Source: Fen-455 sp050012675 (GTDB taxonomy: Bacteria > Actinomycetota > Acidimicrobiia > Acidimicrobiales > Bog-793). From it: a stretch of 64,000 bases of DNA. Under the pieces are notes generated by a model, which was given only the letters and a program-made list of their open reading frames with translations, was not told the origin of the DNA and did no database searches. Positions 45,501-53,794 of this stretch are shown here, one piece after another (positions within the stretch are counted from its first letter, which is position 1; every line of letters begins with the position of its first letter). The stretch is taken from contig JBEKGS010000016.1 in assembly GCA_050012675.1 (NCBI GenBank), positions 1 to 64,000 of the forward strand. The letters are read 5' to 3'. Position numbers and translations under genes: made by a program.

Positions 45501-46479
45501 CGCTGGTCTCCAGATTCGCCTCGGGCGCGTCGAGGTGGCGGCCCATCGCTACGAAGCGGCGACCGCCGCCTTTGATGCGGCCGAGCAGCTTCTTGGTGAG
45601 AATCAGACCGGCCAGGAACAGGAGTGGACGGACCTCTGGTTGGAGCTCCAGTTGGACGGCCGGGCGCTGCTTCACTACTGGCGCAACGAGCCAGCGCTCG
45701 GCATGGCGGTCCTCGAGACGGCACGCCCTCTCGTCGAGACCCGGGGGCGTCCGGCTCAGAAGAGAACCTTCTACGAGTCTCTTGTAATGCAGCAGCTGCG
45801 CGAGACCCGCTACCGGATCAACGACGAGATCCTCGCCAACGAGCGTGCGGCCCTGGCCGCGGCGGAGGGTTGCAGCGAGGGAGTCCTTGGTTGGGCCCAC
45901 TTCATGATGGGATTCTGCTTGCTCTGGCATGGCGATCTTGCCGAGGCGCGCGAAGAGCTCGAGATCGTGCTCGCGATCGCCGAGCAGGTAGGCGATCTCG
46001 TACTGCGGCTCCGGGCGTTGTGCTACCTGAACGTGACCGCGCTTCGGGGTCACGACACCGACACTGTGCGGCGCCTCGCCCCTGAGACCCTGGCGGCCGC
46101 TGTTGCTCTCAGCTATCCGGAGTACGTGGCCGCCGCCACGGCTACCCTCGCTTGGCTGGCGTGGCAGGAGGAGCGTTTCGAGGACGTGATCGCGCTCGGC
46201 GAGGAGGCGCTGGAACTGTGGGGGACCACGGTCGTCGCCTATTCCTGGTACTCGCTTTGCCTGTGGCCGATGATCGCCGAGCACCTCCGTACCGGGCACA
46301 TCGCCGAGGCCGTCGGCCTGAGCCGCCGGCTCCTGGCACCTCCCCAGCAGCGTCTCCCGGATGACCTCGAGTCACTCGTGGAGGCCGCCGGGTCCGCCTG
46401 GGACGAGAAGCGACATCGAGTCGCGGCCGAGAGACTGGCCGAGGCGCTCGAGTTGGGCACGGCACTGGGCTGGACCTAG
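42568..46479 (+). CDS. AfsR-like BTAD regulator with cyclase-homology and AAA/TPR domains
   Basis: 1,303 residues from GTG 42568 (GTGs at 42526 and 42577 are also possible). Order: winged-helix DNA-binding domain (~10-95), BTAD (~100-260), class III cyclase homology (~283-435), AAA ATPase with Walker A GEPGLGKTR at ~496 and Walker B VLVLEDLHWADP, then TPR-like repeats to the end. Such proteins combine SARP-type DNA binding with STAND ATPase switching. The cyclase domain reads FAELAS where FADL is usual and GSGLAAIFG where GDG is usual, so both metal-binding Asp are missing; it is probably a sensor or scaffold, not an active cyclase. Confidence 0.93.
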   Translation: MAAVLRANLLGPFSITLGDLSAGPWPRPSAKRLCELLLVSPGRRIGREAAYEVLFPNLAPERAANALSKALSMARSALSALGEPARELIQADRGHLWIDPKCGLEVDLDLVEDLLRTGLDTEPGTLRDDLLGRALGFSGILLEDEPYEDWAIRPRERLEWARQEARLALARDRAKGLGRSKLEVVVSSWESCLSGDPTCEEAAAALMQLYSAQQRWSLVTDTYERCRRALEELGLAMSPALEEIHLGALRASSPPPTRASATEAPRGSPAREERKLVSVLFAELASPPGLARLDPEDLREVISNALVETISQVELLGGTVTSVSGSGLAAIFGAPEAHEDDPERAIRAGYRIVSAVGSSAEGLTVRLGVESGPAVVGPIGGGGRVEYGAVGDVVAIAAALQSVARAGSVLVGPATHASTKDRFEWGPGEEVARPGESQALVGHYLQRPRPQVLGHLAGRRVAGQAALIGRDGELSMLSDSLHEALSGRGGIVIVVGEPGLGKTRLISECRKRFMAWVGAGSGRLPLWLEGRGASYASSTPYGLYQQLLSAWIGVAPEEGEEIRRPALEQAMRALFGSEEAPVGPLARMMGLGAGDDTARLARLDPEELQRATFSSLRALVSRLTAYGPTVLVLEDLHWADPTSIRLTEEVAALVGDGPLLVLLTHRPEPDPGVTALEEALANDRTLSLRRVELAPLSEADEKDLARSFLGEGAPEDVVEAVRKGVEGNPLFLEERLSSLVETGAVFRAEHLWRLDPSVRGEEVPEALERLIRSRVDRLGPEAHDVVVAASVLGVEFGLSALRAVTDLNGQLEEVVEELCAAGLLADSPRQSERAYRFRHALMQEATYKGMLRTQRRQLHARAAWTIEESASDRLEDVAAVLGHHYAAAGERHRAVHYLVMAGDHAASAFANVEAISSYREALSILAEDTPGADADWSAQVELRAKLAEVFWRTARHDESREMFHEALRLVGSEAPLLAAGLQIRLGRVEVAAHRYEAATAAFDAAEQLLGENQTGQEQEWTDLWLELQLDGRALLHYWRNEPALGMAVLETARPLVETRGRPAQKRTFYESLVMQQLRETRYRINDEILANERAALAAAEGCSEGVLGWAHFMMGFCLLWHGDLAEAREELEIVLAIAEQVGDLVLRLRALCYLNVTALRGHDTDTVRRLAPETLAAAVALSYPEYVAAATATLAWLAWQEERFEDVIALGEEALELWGTTVVAYSWYSLCLWPMIAEHLRTGHIAEAVGLSRRLLAPPQQRLPDDLESLVEAAGSAWDEKRHRVAAERLAEALELGTALGWT

Positions 46480-46570
46480 CACCGGGCGGAGCTCAGCAGA
46501 CTCGTCGGCGTCGCACACCTCTTCGGACCGAGCACCCGCGAAGCTGAAGCGACCAGGCAGCCGTGCCGGC

Positions 46571-47026
46571 TCAGCCGGCGAGGGCGCTCGGAAAACGGGT
46601 CTCGAAGTCGAGAATCGTGGCGTGATGCGGCGTGATGCCGATCCGCGTCCAACTCAAGCTCATTCCCTCCAGCTGTGCCACCCAGGCAGCTCCCTGATCG
46701 GGACCGAAGTAGCGCTTCGCGGCCGCGGCGTACTCTGGCACGACCCCGTCGGCCTGCTGGACAGTTGCGGTGCCGCGTAGAAGCAGCGTGTGGTAGGGCC
46801 ATGCGGAGCCGTCGATCGTCACCGCCACGTCGGGTCGTGTACCTAACACCTTCACCTTTGGTGCATTGGACGGAGAACCGATCACCACCTCTGTTCCCGT
46901 CCAGTGGAACCATACCGGCACCACGCGCGGGGTTCCGTCTTTCCATGTGTACGCGAGCCTTGCCAGTTCTCTTGAGACCAGCAGTTCCTGCGCCACCTCG
47001 TCGTTCAGCACTTCCTGGACGCCCAT
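46571..47026 (-). CDS. pyridoxamine 5'-phosphate oxidase-like FMN-binding protein
   Basis: 151 residues from ATG 47026; a purine-rich AAAGGGGGG SD precedes it. The split-barrel fold is visible in LARLAYTWKDGTPRVVPVWF, EVVIGSPSNAPKVKVL, DVAVTIDGSAWPYHTLLLRG and an aromatic-rich C-terminal helix (RYFGPDQGAAWVAQLEGM). These small proteins bind FMN or F420 and act as oxidoreductases of unknown substrate. In actinobacteria many use F420. It is convergent with the AfsR-like gene. Confidence 0.88.
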   Translation of the reverse strand: MGVQEVLNDEVAQELLVSRELARLAYTWKDGTPRVVPVWFHWTGTEVVIGSPSNAPKVKVLGTRPDVAVTIDGSAWPYHTLLLRGTATVQQADGVVPEYAAAAKRYFGPDQGAAWVAQLEGMSLSWTRIGITPHHATILDFETRFPSALAG

Positions 47027-47209
47027 GTCCTGCCCCCCTTTTCTGGGCCACCGGTGTGACCCTGCCCAACGGTAATCGACCCCGGTTCCCAAACTCTTCC
47101 CGATCTTGGGCTGAGCGGACTGGCCGGTGAACACCCCCAAGACCGAACATATCCGCCGACCGCCGCGCCTCTTTGCGACGACGCGCCGACCTAGCGGACC
47201 TGCCCGCAA

Positions 47210-47244
47210 GAGGGAGGGCCCGTCGCCACGACGAGCCCTCCCTC
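47210..47244. terminator. hairpin terminator-like inverted repeat
   Basis: Perfect 10-bp arms GAGGGAGGGC and GCCCTCCCTC around a 15-base loop. It lies ~60 bp past the stop of the minus-strand secreted-protein gene (47306), so it probably ends that transcript. There is no U-run, as often in high-GC actinobacterial terminators. Confidence 0.55.
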
Positions 47245-47305
47245 GGTCCCCTGTTCAGGAAGTGACCAGATGTCTACGAGCCTGGTCCGTTTCGAGCTAC
47301 TGAGC

Positions 47306-48010
47306 TCAGCCCTGCCACCAGACCTGGCCGTTCTCAGTGTGATTTATCCAAGGGAACGTGTCTTCGGCATTGGCAAAGCATGTTCCGCTCCCCTGTAGGC
47401 CCGAGTAGGCGCCCGTGCCTCCGGTGATCAGCCAGGTGCACTGTGGACCGGTCGTCAGTGGCTGGACCTGGACGGTCGTGCCGTTCGCGAGCTTGACCGG
47501 CACGACGCTGTTGGTCATGTTGTAGGTCCCAGAGAAGCTGATGAAGATGTCGCCTTGGCGGCCTGCGATCGTGTGCGTGGCATAGACGGTGCTGAGCCCA
47601 CCGGGCGAGCCGGGCGACGAGGTGTACTGAGCAAACTGGTACTGACCCGCCGCGGGCGGAGGCACGAGGATGAAACCGCCGGCTGGCACCTTGTCGTTGC
47701 ATTCTTGGCTCGCGGCGGCCACGCCGCCGCTCGTCATCGAATTCGGTGCGTGGTACTCGGTGTCGTTGTCCCACGTCGGCCCTCCGCCGGCGTCGTTGAT
47801 CACCCCGGTGATCTTGAAGCAGTCCCACACCGTGCCGGAAAGCACATTTTCGCTTGGGGCAGCATCGAGCCAGGACTGGATGGTGATGGAGCCGGCCTGG
47901 CGTTGCTGTTTGCCGTTCGAGGTGCCTGCGCTGGCTACCTGCACTACCGCCAATGGAACGAGCACGGCCACAGCCGTCACGGCCAGAGTGGCAATGGTCC
48001 TTCTTTTCAT
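47306..48010 (-). CDS. secreted protein, AOC-barrel-like (second copy)
   Basis: 234 residues from ATG 48010. Signal peptide ~1-28 (TLAVTAVAVLVPLAVVQVASA), then a mature beta-rich domain with ITIQSWLDAAPSENVLSGTV, three or more cysteines and the C-terminal motif TGGTGAYSGLQGSGTCFANA. The motif parallels the 41703 protein, suggesting distant relatedness and duplication, but the rest differs. No enzymatic motif is recognised. It is exported and probably folded with disulphides. Confidence 0.75.
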   Translation of the reverse strand: MKRRTIATLAVTAVAVLVPLAVVQVASAGTSNGKQQRQAGSITIQSWLDAAPSENVLSGTVWDCFKITGVINDAGGGPTWDNDTEYHAPNSMTSGGVAAASQECNDKVPAGGFILVPPPAAGQYQFAQYTSSPGSPGGLSTVYATHTIAGRQGDIFISFSGTYNMTNSVVPVKLANGTTVQVQPLTTGPQCTWLITGGTGAYSGLQGSGTCFANAEDTFPWINHTENGQVWWQG

Positions 48011-48448
48011 GGGTCTCCCTTTCAGTTGCCGATCAGAGCAGTCGGATCGCCGACTGCGGAAAGGCTGCGTTGGCACCGTTCCCGAATCCTTCCCGCGTTC
48101 GTGCCAGCAGGCGCCAAACATTCCCGGGTCTTGACGGGGCGACCGTCAGGACGTCTTGTCGGCCATGCCAGATCGCACTGTCCGGGCGCCTCGTGACGCC
48201 AGAGCATCTCCGAGCGAAGATATCTCTGGGGCAACCCGGTGACACTCCTTGGACCGCAAGACATGGGAGTCCTGCACGCCGGGACGCGAAGGAGGCGTCT
48301 TTGCACACTCCTGGCCCAGCCGGTGAGGCTTCTTGGATCCCGCCGTGCCTCATAGGTGCCCAAGTCGTAGGTTGTTGCCCCTTGTCGTCTCCGCTCTCAT
48401 CTCGGACACTCGCTGCGCGCTGGTTGAGGACGGTGAGACAATCCCGTC
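48011..48448. other. intergenic region between divergent genes
   Basis: Separates the divergent secreted-protein gene and the Crp-family gene. No protein gene is supported; regulatory sites for both are expected but none is clear. Confidence 0.45.
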
Positions 48449-49108
48449 GTGGACTGGCCGCTGCTCGCAGAGCTGTCTGAGGAGGATCGCCGCCGCTTCC
48501 TCGCCATAGCCCGTCGGCGGAGGTTTGCCAAGAACGAGGTCGTCTTCCACGAGGGCGATCCAGGAGAGTCACTTCACCTGGTGGCGAAGGGCCGCTTTGC
48601 GGTATGGGCCAGCACTCCAGCCGGTGACACGACGATGCTACGTGTGATCGGTACCGGTGCCTTTTTCGGTGAGTTGGCACTTGTGGCAGATGCCGGCCGT
48701 CGCGTAGCGACAGTAGCGGCACTCGAACCAGCCGAAACCCTTTCGGTCGGGCGTGCGGACTTCGAACGGCTCCGGACAGTCCACACCTCTGTCAATCAAG
48801 TGCTCGTGGCTGCGCTCGCGACCGAGGTAAGGCGTCTTTCTGCCTTGGTCGTGGAAATGCTCCATGTGCCGGCGGAGATCCGCGTGCTGCGCCGCCTGCT
48901 TGCAGTAGCCGAGCTTTGGGGTGGAGCAAGACCAGGGCTGGTCGTGCCCTTCACCCAGGAGGACCTCGCCGGTTTAGCCGGAACGACCAGGCCGACCGTC
49001 AACCGGACGCTGCGCCAGGCGGAACTCGCTGGTCTGGTGATCCTGCACAGGAGTCGGATCGAGCTGGTCGACCCGATTGGCTTAGGCGCTCGGGCGCGGT
49101 TGCCCTGA
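48449..49108 (+). CDS. Crp/Fnr-family transcriptional regulator
   Basis: 219 residues. N-terminal cyclic-nucleotide-binding fold (~1-120): NEVVFHEGDPGESLHLVAKG, then the phosphate-binding-cassette position FFGELALVADAGRRVATVAA. A dimer helix is followed by the HTH (~165-210: FTQEDLAGLAGTTRPTVNRTL). The cassette has GELALVADAGRR, lacking the classic Arg-Ser/Thr pair exactly, so the ligand (cAMP or another) is uncertain. GTG start. No Fe-S cysteine cluster, so it is not an FNR. Confidence 0.9.
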   Translation: MDWPLLAELSEEDRRRFLAIARRRRFAKNEVVFHEGDPGESLHLVAKGRFAVWASTPAGDTTMLRVIGTGAFFGELALVADAGRRVATVAALEPAETLSVGRADFERLRTVHTSVNQVLVAALATEVRRLSALVVEMLHVPAEIRVLRRLLAVAELWGGARPGLVVPFTQEDLAGLAGTTRPTVNRTLRQAELAGLVILHRSRIELVDPIGLGARARLP

Positions 49109-49225
49109 AACAAGTGTGTCGGCGACGTCGCTCGGCGTGTGCGCGACGACACAGAGGCCAGTCTCCTGAATGCCCATGCTGAGGATGAGCTCGCCGCGAG
49201 CGGGCCAGACCGAGGGGGGACAGAT

Positions 49226-49852
49226 ATGGAGACGAAGAAGGTGGCGCGGCTGGTTCAGCCAAACGGGAGCAACTGCGCGGATCATTCTCAAGTCCCAAGG
49301 GCGAGCGGCAAGGCGCGCTCGGTTCGGACGGCTCGAGCAACCCGGCACGGAAGCGCTGTTGTCGCGGTGGCTTGTTCACTGGCCGTTGTAGCCACATCGA
49401 TCGCACCGATGGCAGCGGCCTCCAGCTTGAGGCGAGAGCGCTCGACAGTGGCCAACAATGCAGTCGACCCCCAACTGGCGCGCTTGCACGAGACGAGAGG
49501 GGTCGGTCTAGGAATCGTGCTCGGCACGGAAAACTTCCTTCGCGTTTCTCCCGTCACGGCAGTTGCCAAGAATGACGGTCCGGTGGCGACCGACAATGGG
49601 GTCGACGCCCAACTGGCGGCAAGAAAGTCGGCCACGGTTCGTGCTGGCGACAAAGTGAGCCGCGCTCTAAGCCAGGTTGTCGCAGAGGAGGAACACCTCG
49701 GCCACGAGCGTTCGCGGCTGCGCACCCGGCTTTGTGGTTCATCGTCGCACCTTGTTCCGGGGGAACTCCGACGGCGGCGGGAACGTTTCGGGAACATCGC
49801 CTGCGTACCTTGCCTTCGAAAGCCGTCCCATAGCACGAAGGAGGCGAGATGA
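49226..49852 (+). CDS. hypothetical protein with one membrane helix and imperfect repeat
   Basis: 208 residues from ATG 49226, with GGGGGGA upstream; an earlier GTG-type start at 49139 is less likely. A hydrophobic helix near residues 45-65 (AVVAVACSLAVVATSIAPMAAA) follows a basic N-terminus. Two imperfect copies of a ~17-residue unit follow (VANNAVDPQLARL and VATDNGVDAQLAARK). The tail is Arg/Ser-rich. No family is recognised. Its stop overlaps the next gene (ATGA), supporting expression as a pair. Confidence 0.5.
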   Translation: METKKVARLVQPNGSNCADHSQVPRASGKARSVRTARATRHGSAVVAVACSLAVVATSIAPMAAASSLRRERSTVANNAVDPQLARLHETRGVGLGIVLGTENFLRVSPVTAVAKNDGPVATDNGVDAQLAARKSATVRAGDKVSRALSQVVAEEEHLGHERSRLRTRLCGSSSHLVPGELRRRRERFGNIACVPCLRKPSHSTKEAR

Positions 49853-50187
49853 TCCCCGCCCACAGGTTTCACGAGCTAGAGCGCACCAGGACCAAGGCCG
49901 AAGAGCGGGCCTCCGACCTTCGTATGAGCGAGATGGCCGCGGCCATCGCGCAGCTGGGCTCATTGCTCATCGTGCCGCTTCGCTTTCTGCGCCGCCTCGG
50001 CCAACACACACCCGTCAGGTGGACGGCCAAGCGGACCCTGACGACCGCGACCGAGGGGCAGTCGCTCGAAACCGGGCGAGCGCCGTCTGTCGATTCTCCG
50101 GCATCGTTTCCTCGCTGGTGGACCTTCGACACCTACGTCCCAGGCGACGCGCACGCCGTGTCGGAGGATGGACCGTTTAGCTCCTAG
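49849..50187 (+). CDS. hypothetical protein, coupled to the upstream gene
   Basis: 112 residues. A strong GAAGGAGG SD 5-6 bp upstream of ATG 49849 supports translation, and the ATG overlaps the preceding stop. The N-terminal half is helical (ELERTRTKAEERASDLRMSE, AAAIAQLGSLLIVPLRFLRR) with an amphipathic or short membrane segment. The C-terminal half is Pro/Trp-rich. No known family. It forms a two-gene unit of unknown role with its upstream neighbour. Confidence 0.55.
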   Translation: MIPAHRFHELERTRTKAEERASDLRMSEMAAAIAQLGSLLIVPLRFLRRLGQHTPVRWTAKRTLTTATEGQSLETGRAPSVDSPASFPRWWTFDTYVPGDAHAVSEDGPFSS

Positions 50188-50389
50188 GACAGCTCGCGTG
50201 TTCAGGCCTCCCGTCCGCTTACAAGTCCAGTCTGAGGTGAGGGTGCAAAGCACCTGCAAGGAAACGCCCCCCAAGGGCCTGGCGATGACCCAGTCGAAAG
50301 CCCGGAACCATGAGCACCCGGAGATAGACGGCCGGCGCGAGACCATCGTAGGATTCACGCCAGCCCACCGCTTGTGACCGGAACATCAG

Positions 50390-50405
50390 GTCAGACCGAA
50401 ATGGA
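50390..50405 (+). promoter_or_regulatory. regulatory element 1 of 3 (weaker match), before nagA
   Basis: The sequence from 50391 (TCAGACCGAAATGGA) matches the element at 58241 (TCAGACTGAAATAGA) at 13 of 15 bases. It ends 3 bp before the nagA start, a strong place for repression of translation or transcription. The match is partial, so this site is less secure than the two below. Confidence 0.4.
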
Positions 50406-50408
50406 ACC

Positions 50409-51524
50409 ATGCCGGACCTTGTTGCCCGATCACTGATCACCGACCGCACCTACAGCATCACTCTCGGCCGAGGGGCGGCTCGGCTCATGCAGGTCGCAGA
50501 TCCTGCGGCCGTCGGCGACGAGCACATGATCCCGGGAATGTTCGATCTTCAGGTCAACGGGGCGGGGCAGTCCGACCTGAGCTCCCCCGACATCACAGCA
50601 GCCGAGGTAGCAGAGCTCGCAATGTCGCAGTGGAAGCTCGGTACCTGCCGATTCTGCCCCACGATAGTCACCGGGCCGCAAGACCGAACTCTGAACAGCC
50701 TGGAAGTGGTTGCGAGAGCTAGAGAAGAGGACTCTCTGCTGGCTTACGCGATGCCGTTCATTCACATGGAGGGACCGCATATCTCCGCCCTCGAGGGCCC
50801 GAGGGGTGCTCATGATCCTGCACATGTCAGGCCGCCGGACCTGGGAGAGTTCGAGGACTGGCAACGAGCCGCCAAAGGCGCCATCGGGATGGTCACACTT
50901 GCGCCGGAACTCCCCGGGGCCCTCGAGTACATAAAGGCCCTGAGGAAGATGGGCGTTGTCGTGGCCGTCGGCCACACGGCCGCGACCCCGAGCGAGATAA
51001 AGCTTGCTGTGTCGGCCGGAGCGCGTTGCGCCACCCACCTCGGAAATGGATGCGAGGCCATCCTGGCGCGCCATCCGAACCGCATATGGACCCAGCTTGC
51101 GGAAAGGAAGCTGTACGCGACCTTCATAGGCGACGGTCACCATCTGGACGACGACACGCTCACCGCCATGCTGGCCGCCAAAGGAGCCGGGCGGAGCATT
51201 CTTGTAAGCGACGGGGTTGCCACTCCAAACCTCGAGTTTGCAAGCCGAGACGTGTCTCGAAGACTGGAACTGCCCGGAACCCCTTATCTGGCAGGCTCTT
51301 CAGTGGCTCTGTTGCCCGCCCTCGTCGCGCTCGTAGGGAGGCGACGACTGAGTTGGAGACGCGCGGCGCGTTTGGCGTCGATCAATCCGTGGACGCTAAT
51401 GGCGCGCGAGGGCGTCGGCGGACGCTTCGGTTTCGAGCCGGCAGATGTGAGCATCGTCCGCTTCCAGGAGGAAGGACCTGCGATAGGCGGGGTCGTCGTG
51501 GACGGCGTGCACATCACGCCGTGA
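50409..51524 (+). CDS. nagA: N-acetylglucosamine-6-phosphate deacetylase
   Basis: 371 residues, amidohydrolase barrel. Converts GlcNAc-6-P to GlcN-6-P plus acetate. Metal and active-site positions: MIPGMFDLQVNGAG, Glu in FIHMEGPHISALEGPRGAH, His in VVAVGHTAATPSE and ATHLGNGCEAI, and Asp in ILVSDGVATPNLE. It starts the amino-sugar block, with nagB 77 bp downstream on the same strand. A small regulatory element sits immediately before its start. The substrate is GlcNAc-6-P by family; the surrounding genes support amino-sugar use. Confidence 0.9.
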   Translation: MPDLVARSLITDRTYSITLGRGAARLMQVADPAAVGDEHMIPGMFDLQVNGAGQSDLSSPDITAAEVAELAMSQWKLGTCRFCPTIVTGPQDRTLNSLEVVARAREEDSLLAYAMPFIHMEGPHISALEGPRGAHDPAHVRPPDLGEFEDWQRAAKGAIGMVTLAPELPGALEYIKALRKMGVVVAVGHTAATPSEIKLAVSAGARCATHLGNGCEAILARHPNRIWTQLAERKLYATFIGDGHHLDDDTLTAMLAAKGAGRSILVSDGVATPNLEFASRDVSRRLELPGTPYLAGSSVALLPALVALVGRRRLSWRRAARLASINPWTLMAREGVGGRFGFEPADVSIVRFQEEGPAIGGVVVDGVHITP

Positions 51525-51601
51525 ACAGCGCGACCACCATCACCGGTCGGCGCACCGGGAGGACTCGTACCAGAAAGACTGAAGAGAAGGGGTGAGCGGC
51601 G

Positions 51602-52468
51602 ATGGGGACTGTTCAAGACGGCCAGGAATCGACGACTGGGAGCCAAGAGCCACATGGAAACCAGCGCCACGTCGGCGCAGGACCATCGTACGAGCCAGCC
51701 GCTTGCGATACGAAGATGACTGTACGAGTCTTCGGAACCAGTCGCGAGATGGGAGCTGAAGCGGCAAAGCACACCGCCGACGCGCTCCGCAGCGCCCTAA
51801 GAGACGACGGTGTGGCACGGATGATCATGGCTACAGGGAACTCGCAGCTCGAGTTCGTGGAAGCCCTCCGGGAGCACTCAGAGGTGCCCTGGGGGAGCGT
51901 CACCGTCTTTCACATGGACGAGTACATAGGCATGGCTTCGTCGCACCCGGCAAGCTTCGCCCGCTGGCTGAAGGAAAAGGTGAGCGACTGGTTGCAGCCT
52001 GGGACGGTTCATTACATAAACGGGCAAGCTCGGGACCTGGACGCGGAGTGCCACCGGTACGAGGAGCTTCTGAAAGAGGCGCCGATAGCACTCACCTGCA
52101 TGGGCATAGGGGAGAACGGTCATATCGCCTTCAACGAGCCCGACGCGACGGACTTCAAGGACGAGCATTGGACCCGTCTCATATCCCTGGACGATGCCAG
52201 CCGGGTGCAGCAGGTCGTCGAGGGCCACTTCTCGACCGTTGCAGAGGTGCCCGAGAGGGCGATCACCCTGACTGTCCCGGCACTGCTGTCAGCCCGTTTG
52301 GTCCAGATCGTGGTACCGGGTGTTCGAAAGGCGAACGCCGTGCGGCAGGCGCTGCACGGTCCCGTGTCGCCCAATTGCCCTGCCTCGATACTCAGGCAGC
52401 TGGCGAACGCGACGTTGTTCCTCGATGAGGACTCAAGTGGTCAGGCCGACCACAAAGCCGGGCGGTAG
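51602..52468 (+). CDS. nagB: glucosamine-6-phosphate deaminase
   Basis: 288 residues. Converts GlcN-6-P to fructose 6-P and ammonia. Motifs: IMATGNSQLEFVEAL, VTVFHMDEYIGMASSHPASF, LTCMGIGENGHIAFNEPDA. The catalytic His is in the GENGHIAFNEP region. The first ~38 residues (TVQDGQESTTGSQEPHGNQR ...) are an unusual low-complexity extension; an internal ATG at 51716 (TVRVFGTSRE) gives a length nearer the family norm but has a poorer SD. It follows nagA and precedes an alpha/beta hydrolase gene. Confidence 0.92.
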   Translation: MGTVQDGQESTTGSQEPHGNQRHVGAGPSYEPAACDTKMTVRVFGTSREMGAEAAKHTADALRSALRDDGVARMIMATGNSQLEFVEALREHSEVPWGSVTVFHMDEYIGMASSHPASFARWLKEKVSDWLQPGTVHYINGQARDLDAECHRYEELLKEAPIALTCMGIGENGHIAFNEPDATDFKDEHWTRLISLDDASRVQQVVEGHFSTVAEVPERAITLTVPALLSARLVQIVVPGVRKANAVRQALHGPVSPNCPASILRQLANATLFLDEDSSGQADHKAGR

Positions 52469-52542
52469 AAAGCCCGGGGCGGTTCGCTGGCGCCTACGCG
52501 TCGAGTCGAGCTGGTCTCGGCAATAGGCGGAGGAGGCGCTCT

Positions 52543-53709
52543 GTGGGGCTGTATCGCAGACTCGGGTATTTCAGCGACTTGGTCGCGTTCGCGAAGGACC
52601 AGGCGGCACTACTGGCGACCGAGGACCTGGCCGAGTTGACGCCGGCAGAGGTGCGCAACGTGCTCGGGTTCTCGGGAGACAGCCCGCCTATCGACGTAGC
52701 ACTCGAGGACACCTGGACGACAGGCGAGCTCGTGGGCGAGAGTCTTTCCTGGTCGGTCGGATATGGTCCGCGCACCCGAGCGTGGCTCCTCCGTCCGGCG
52801 CATGCGAGTGCACCTTTGCCAGGCGTTCTGGCCCTCCATGACCATGGGGGGTTCAAGTTCCTCGGGCGAGAGAAGATTGCAGATGGTCCGGAGGGTCCCG
52901 ACGAGGCTGTGCTCGAGTTCCGGCACCAGTTCTACGACGGTCGCGCGTTTGCCAACGAGCTCGCCCGGCGCGGATTCGCGGTCCTCGTCCATGACGCCTT
53001 CTTGTGGGGGAGCCGGCGTTTCGAGATTGGACTGATGCAAGAAGAAGTGGGCGACGACCTCCCCGAACCGTGGACGGCTCCCGATGCCCTCAGCGCGAGC
53101 ACTCCCGCGAGCGTGGCTGAATACAACCGCTTGGCGGCACGACACGAGCACGTGGTGGCGAAGTACTGCGCGGTGCTCGGAACCAGTCTTGCCGGGATCG
53201 TCGCCTATGAGGACCGGGTGGCGCTCGAGTACCTACGATCCAGGCCAGAGGTGTCGGGCGAGTCACTGGGCTGCATAGGGCTGTCGGGCGGCGGATGTCG
53301 GTCGGCTCTGCTCAATGCGGTATCGCCGCACATCGGTGCCGCAGTAGTCGTGGGCATGATGACGACCTATGAGGGCCTCCTGGACAGGCACATAGGCTCG
53401 CACACCTGGATGTTCTTCCCACCGGGGCTTGGCCAGCGGCGGGACTGGCCAGAGCTTGCGTCGTGCAGGGCGCCTACGCCGCTCATGGTCTTGTACACGC
53501 GGGGAGATCAGCTTTTTTCGCTCAAGGGGATGCAAGACGCCCACGAACAGATCGCCGCGAGATACGCGAGCTCTGGGCATCGTCAAGCCTACGTGGGCAC
53601 CTTTTACGACGGTGGGCACAAGTTCGACCGTGAGATGCAAGAAGCGGCGTTTGATTTTCTTGCAAGCAGGCTCCGACCGTCTGGCGACCAGCCGGGGGTC
53701 CGGGCCTAG
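52543..53709 (+). CDS. alpha/beta hydrolase, carbohydrate-esterase-like
   Basis: 388 residues from GTG 52543. Large alpha/beta hydrolase resembling acetyl-xylan-esterase/PF12715-type families. The nucleophile Ser is in LGCIGLSGGGCRSALL (GxSxG), the acid Asp in VLYTRGDQLFSLKG and the catalytic His in FYDGGHKFDREMQ. LALHDHGGFKFLGREKIA carries the oxyanion-hole strand. No signal peptide, so it acts in the cytoplasm. It lies 75 bp after nagB, so it may remove acyl groups from imported sugars; the substrate is inference. Confidence 0.88.
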   Translation: MGLYRRLGYFSDLVAFAKDQAALLATEDLAELTPAEVRNVLGFSGDSPPIDVALEDTWTTGELVGESLSWSVGYGPRTRAWLLRPAHASAPLPGVLALHDHGGFKFLGREKIADGPEGPDEAVLEFRHQFYDGRAFANELARRGFAVLVHDAFLWGSRRFEIGLMQEEVGDDLPEPWTAPDALSASTPASVAEYNRLAARHEHVVAKYCAVLGTSLAGIVAYEDRVALEYLRSRPEVSGESLGCIGLSGGGCRSALLNAVSPHIGAAVVVGMMTTYEGLLDRHIGSHTWMFFPPGLGQRRDWPELASCRAPTPLMVLYTRGDQLFSLKGMQDAHEQIAARYASSGHRQAYVGTFYDGGHKFDREMQEAAFDFLASRLRPSGDQPGVRA

Positions 53710-53794
53710 GTGCCTCGGGGACAGGAGCTCCGGCCAAAGGAGACCGACACTCGCACTACGGCCCTAGACGTTGTGGAGGACCCGAACCCGGCGA

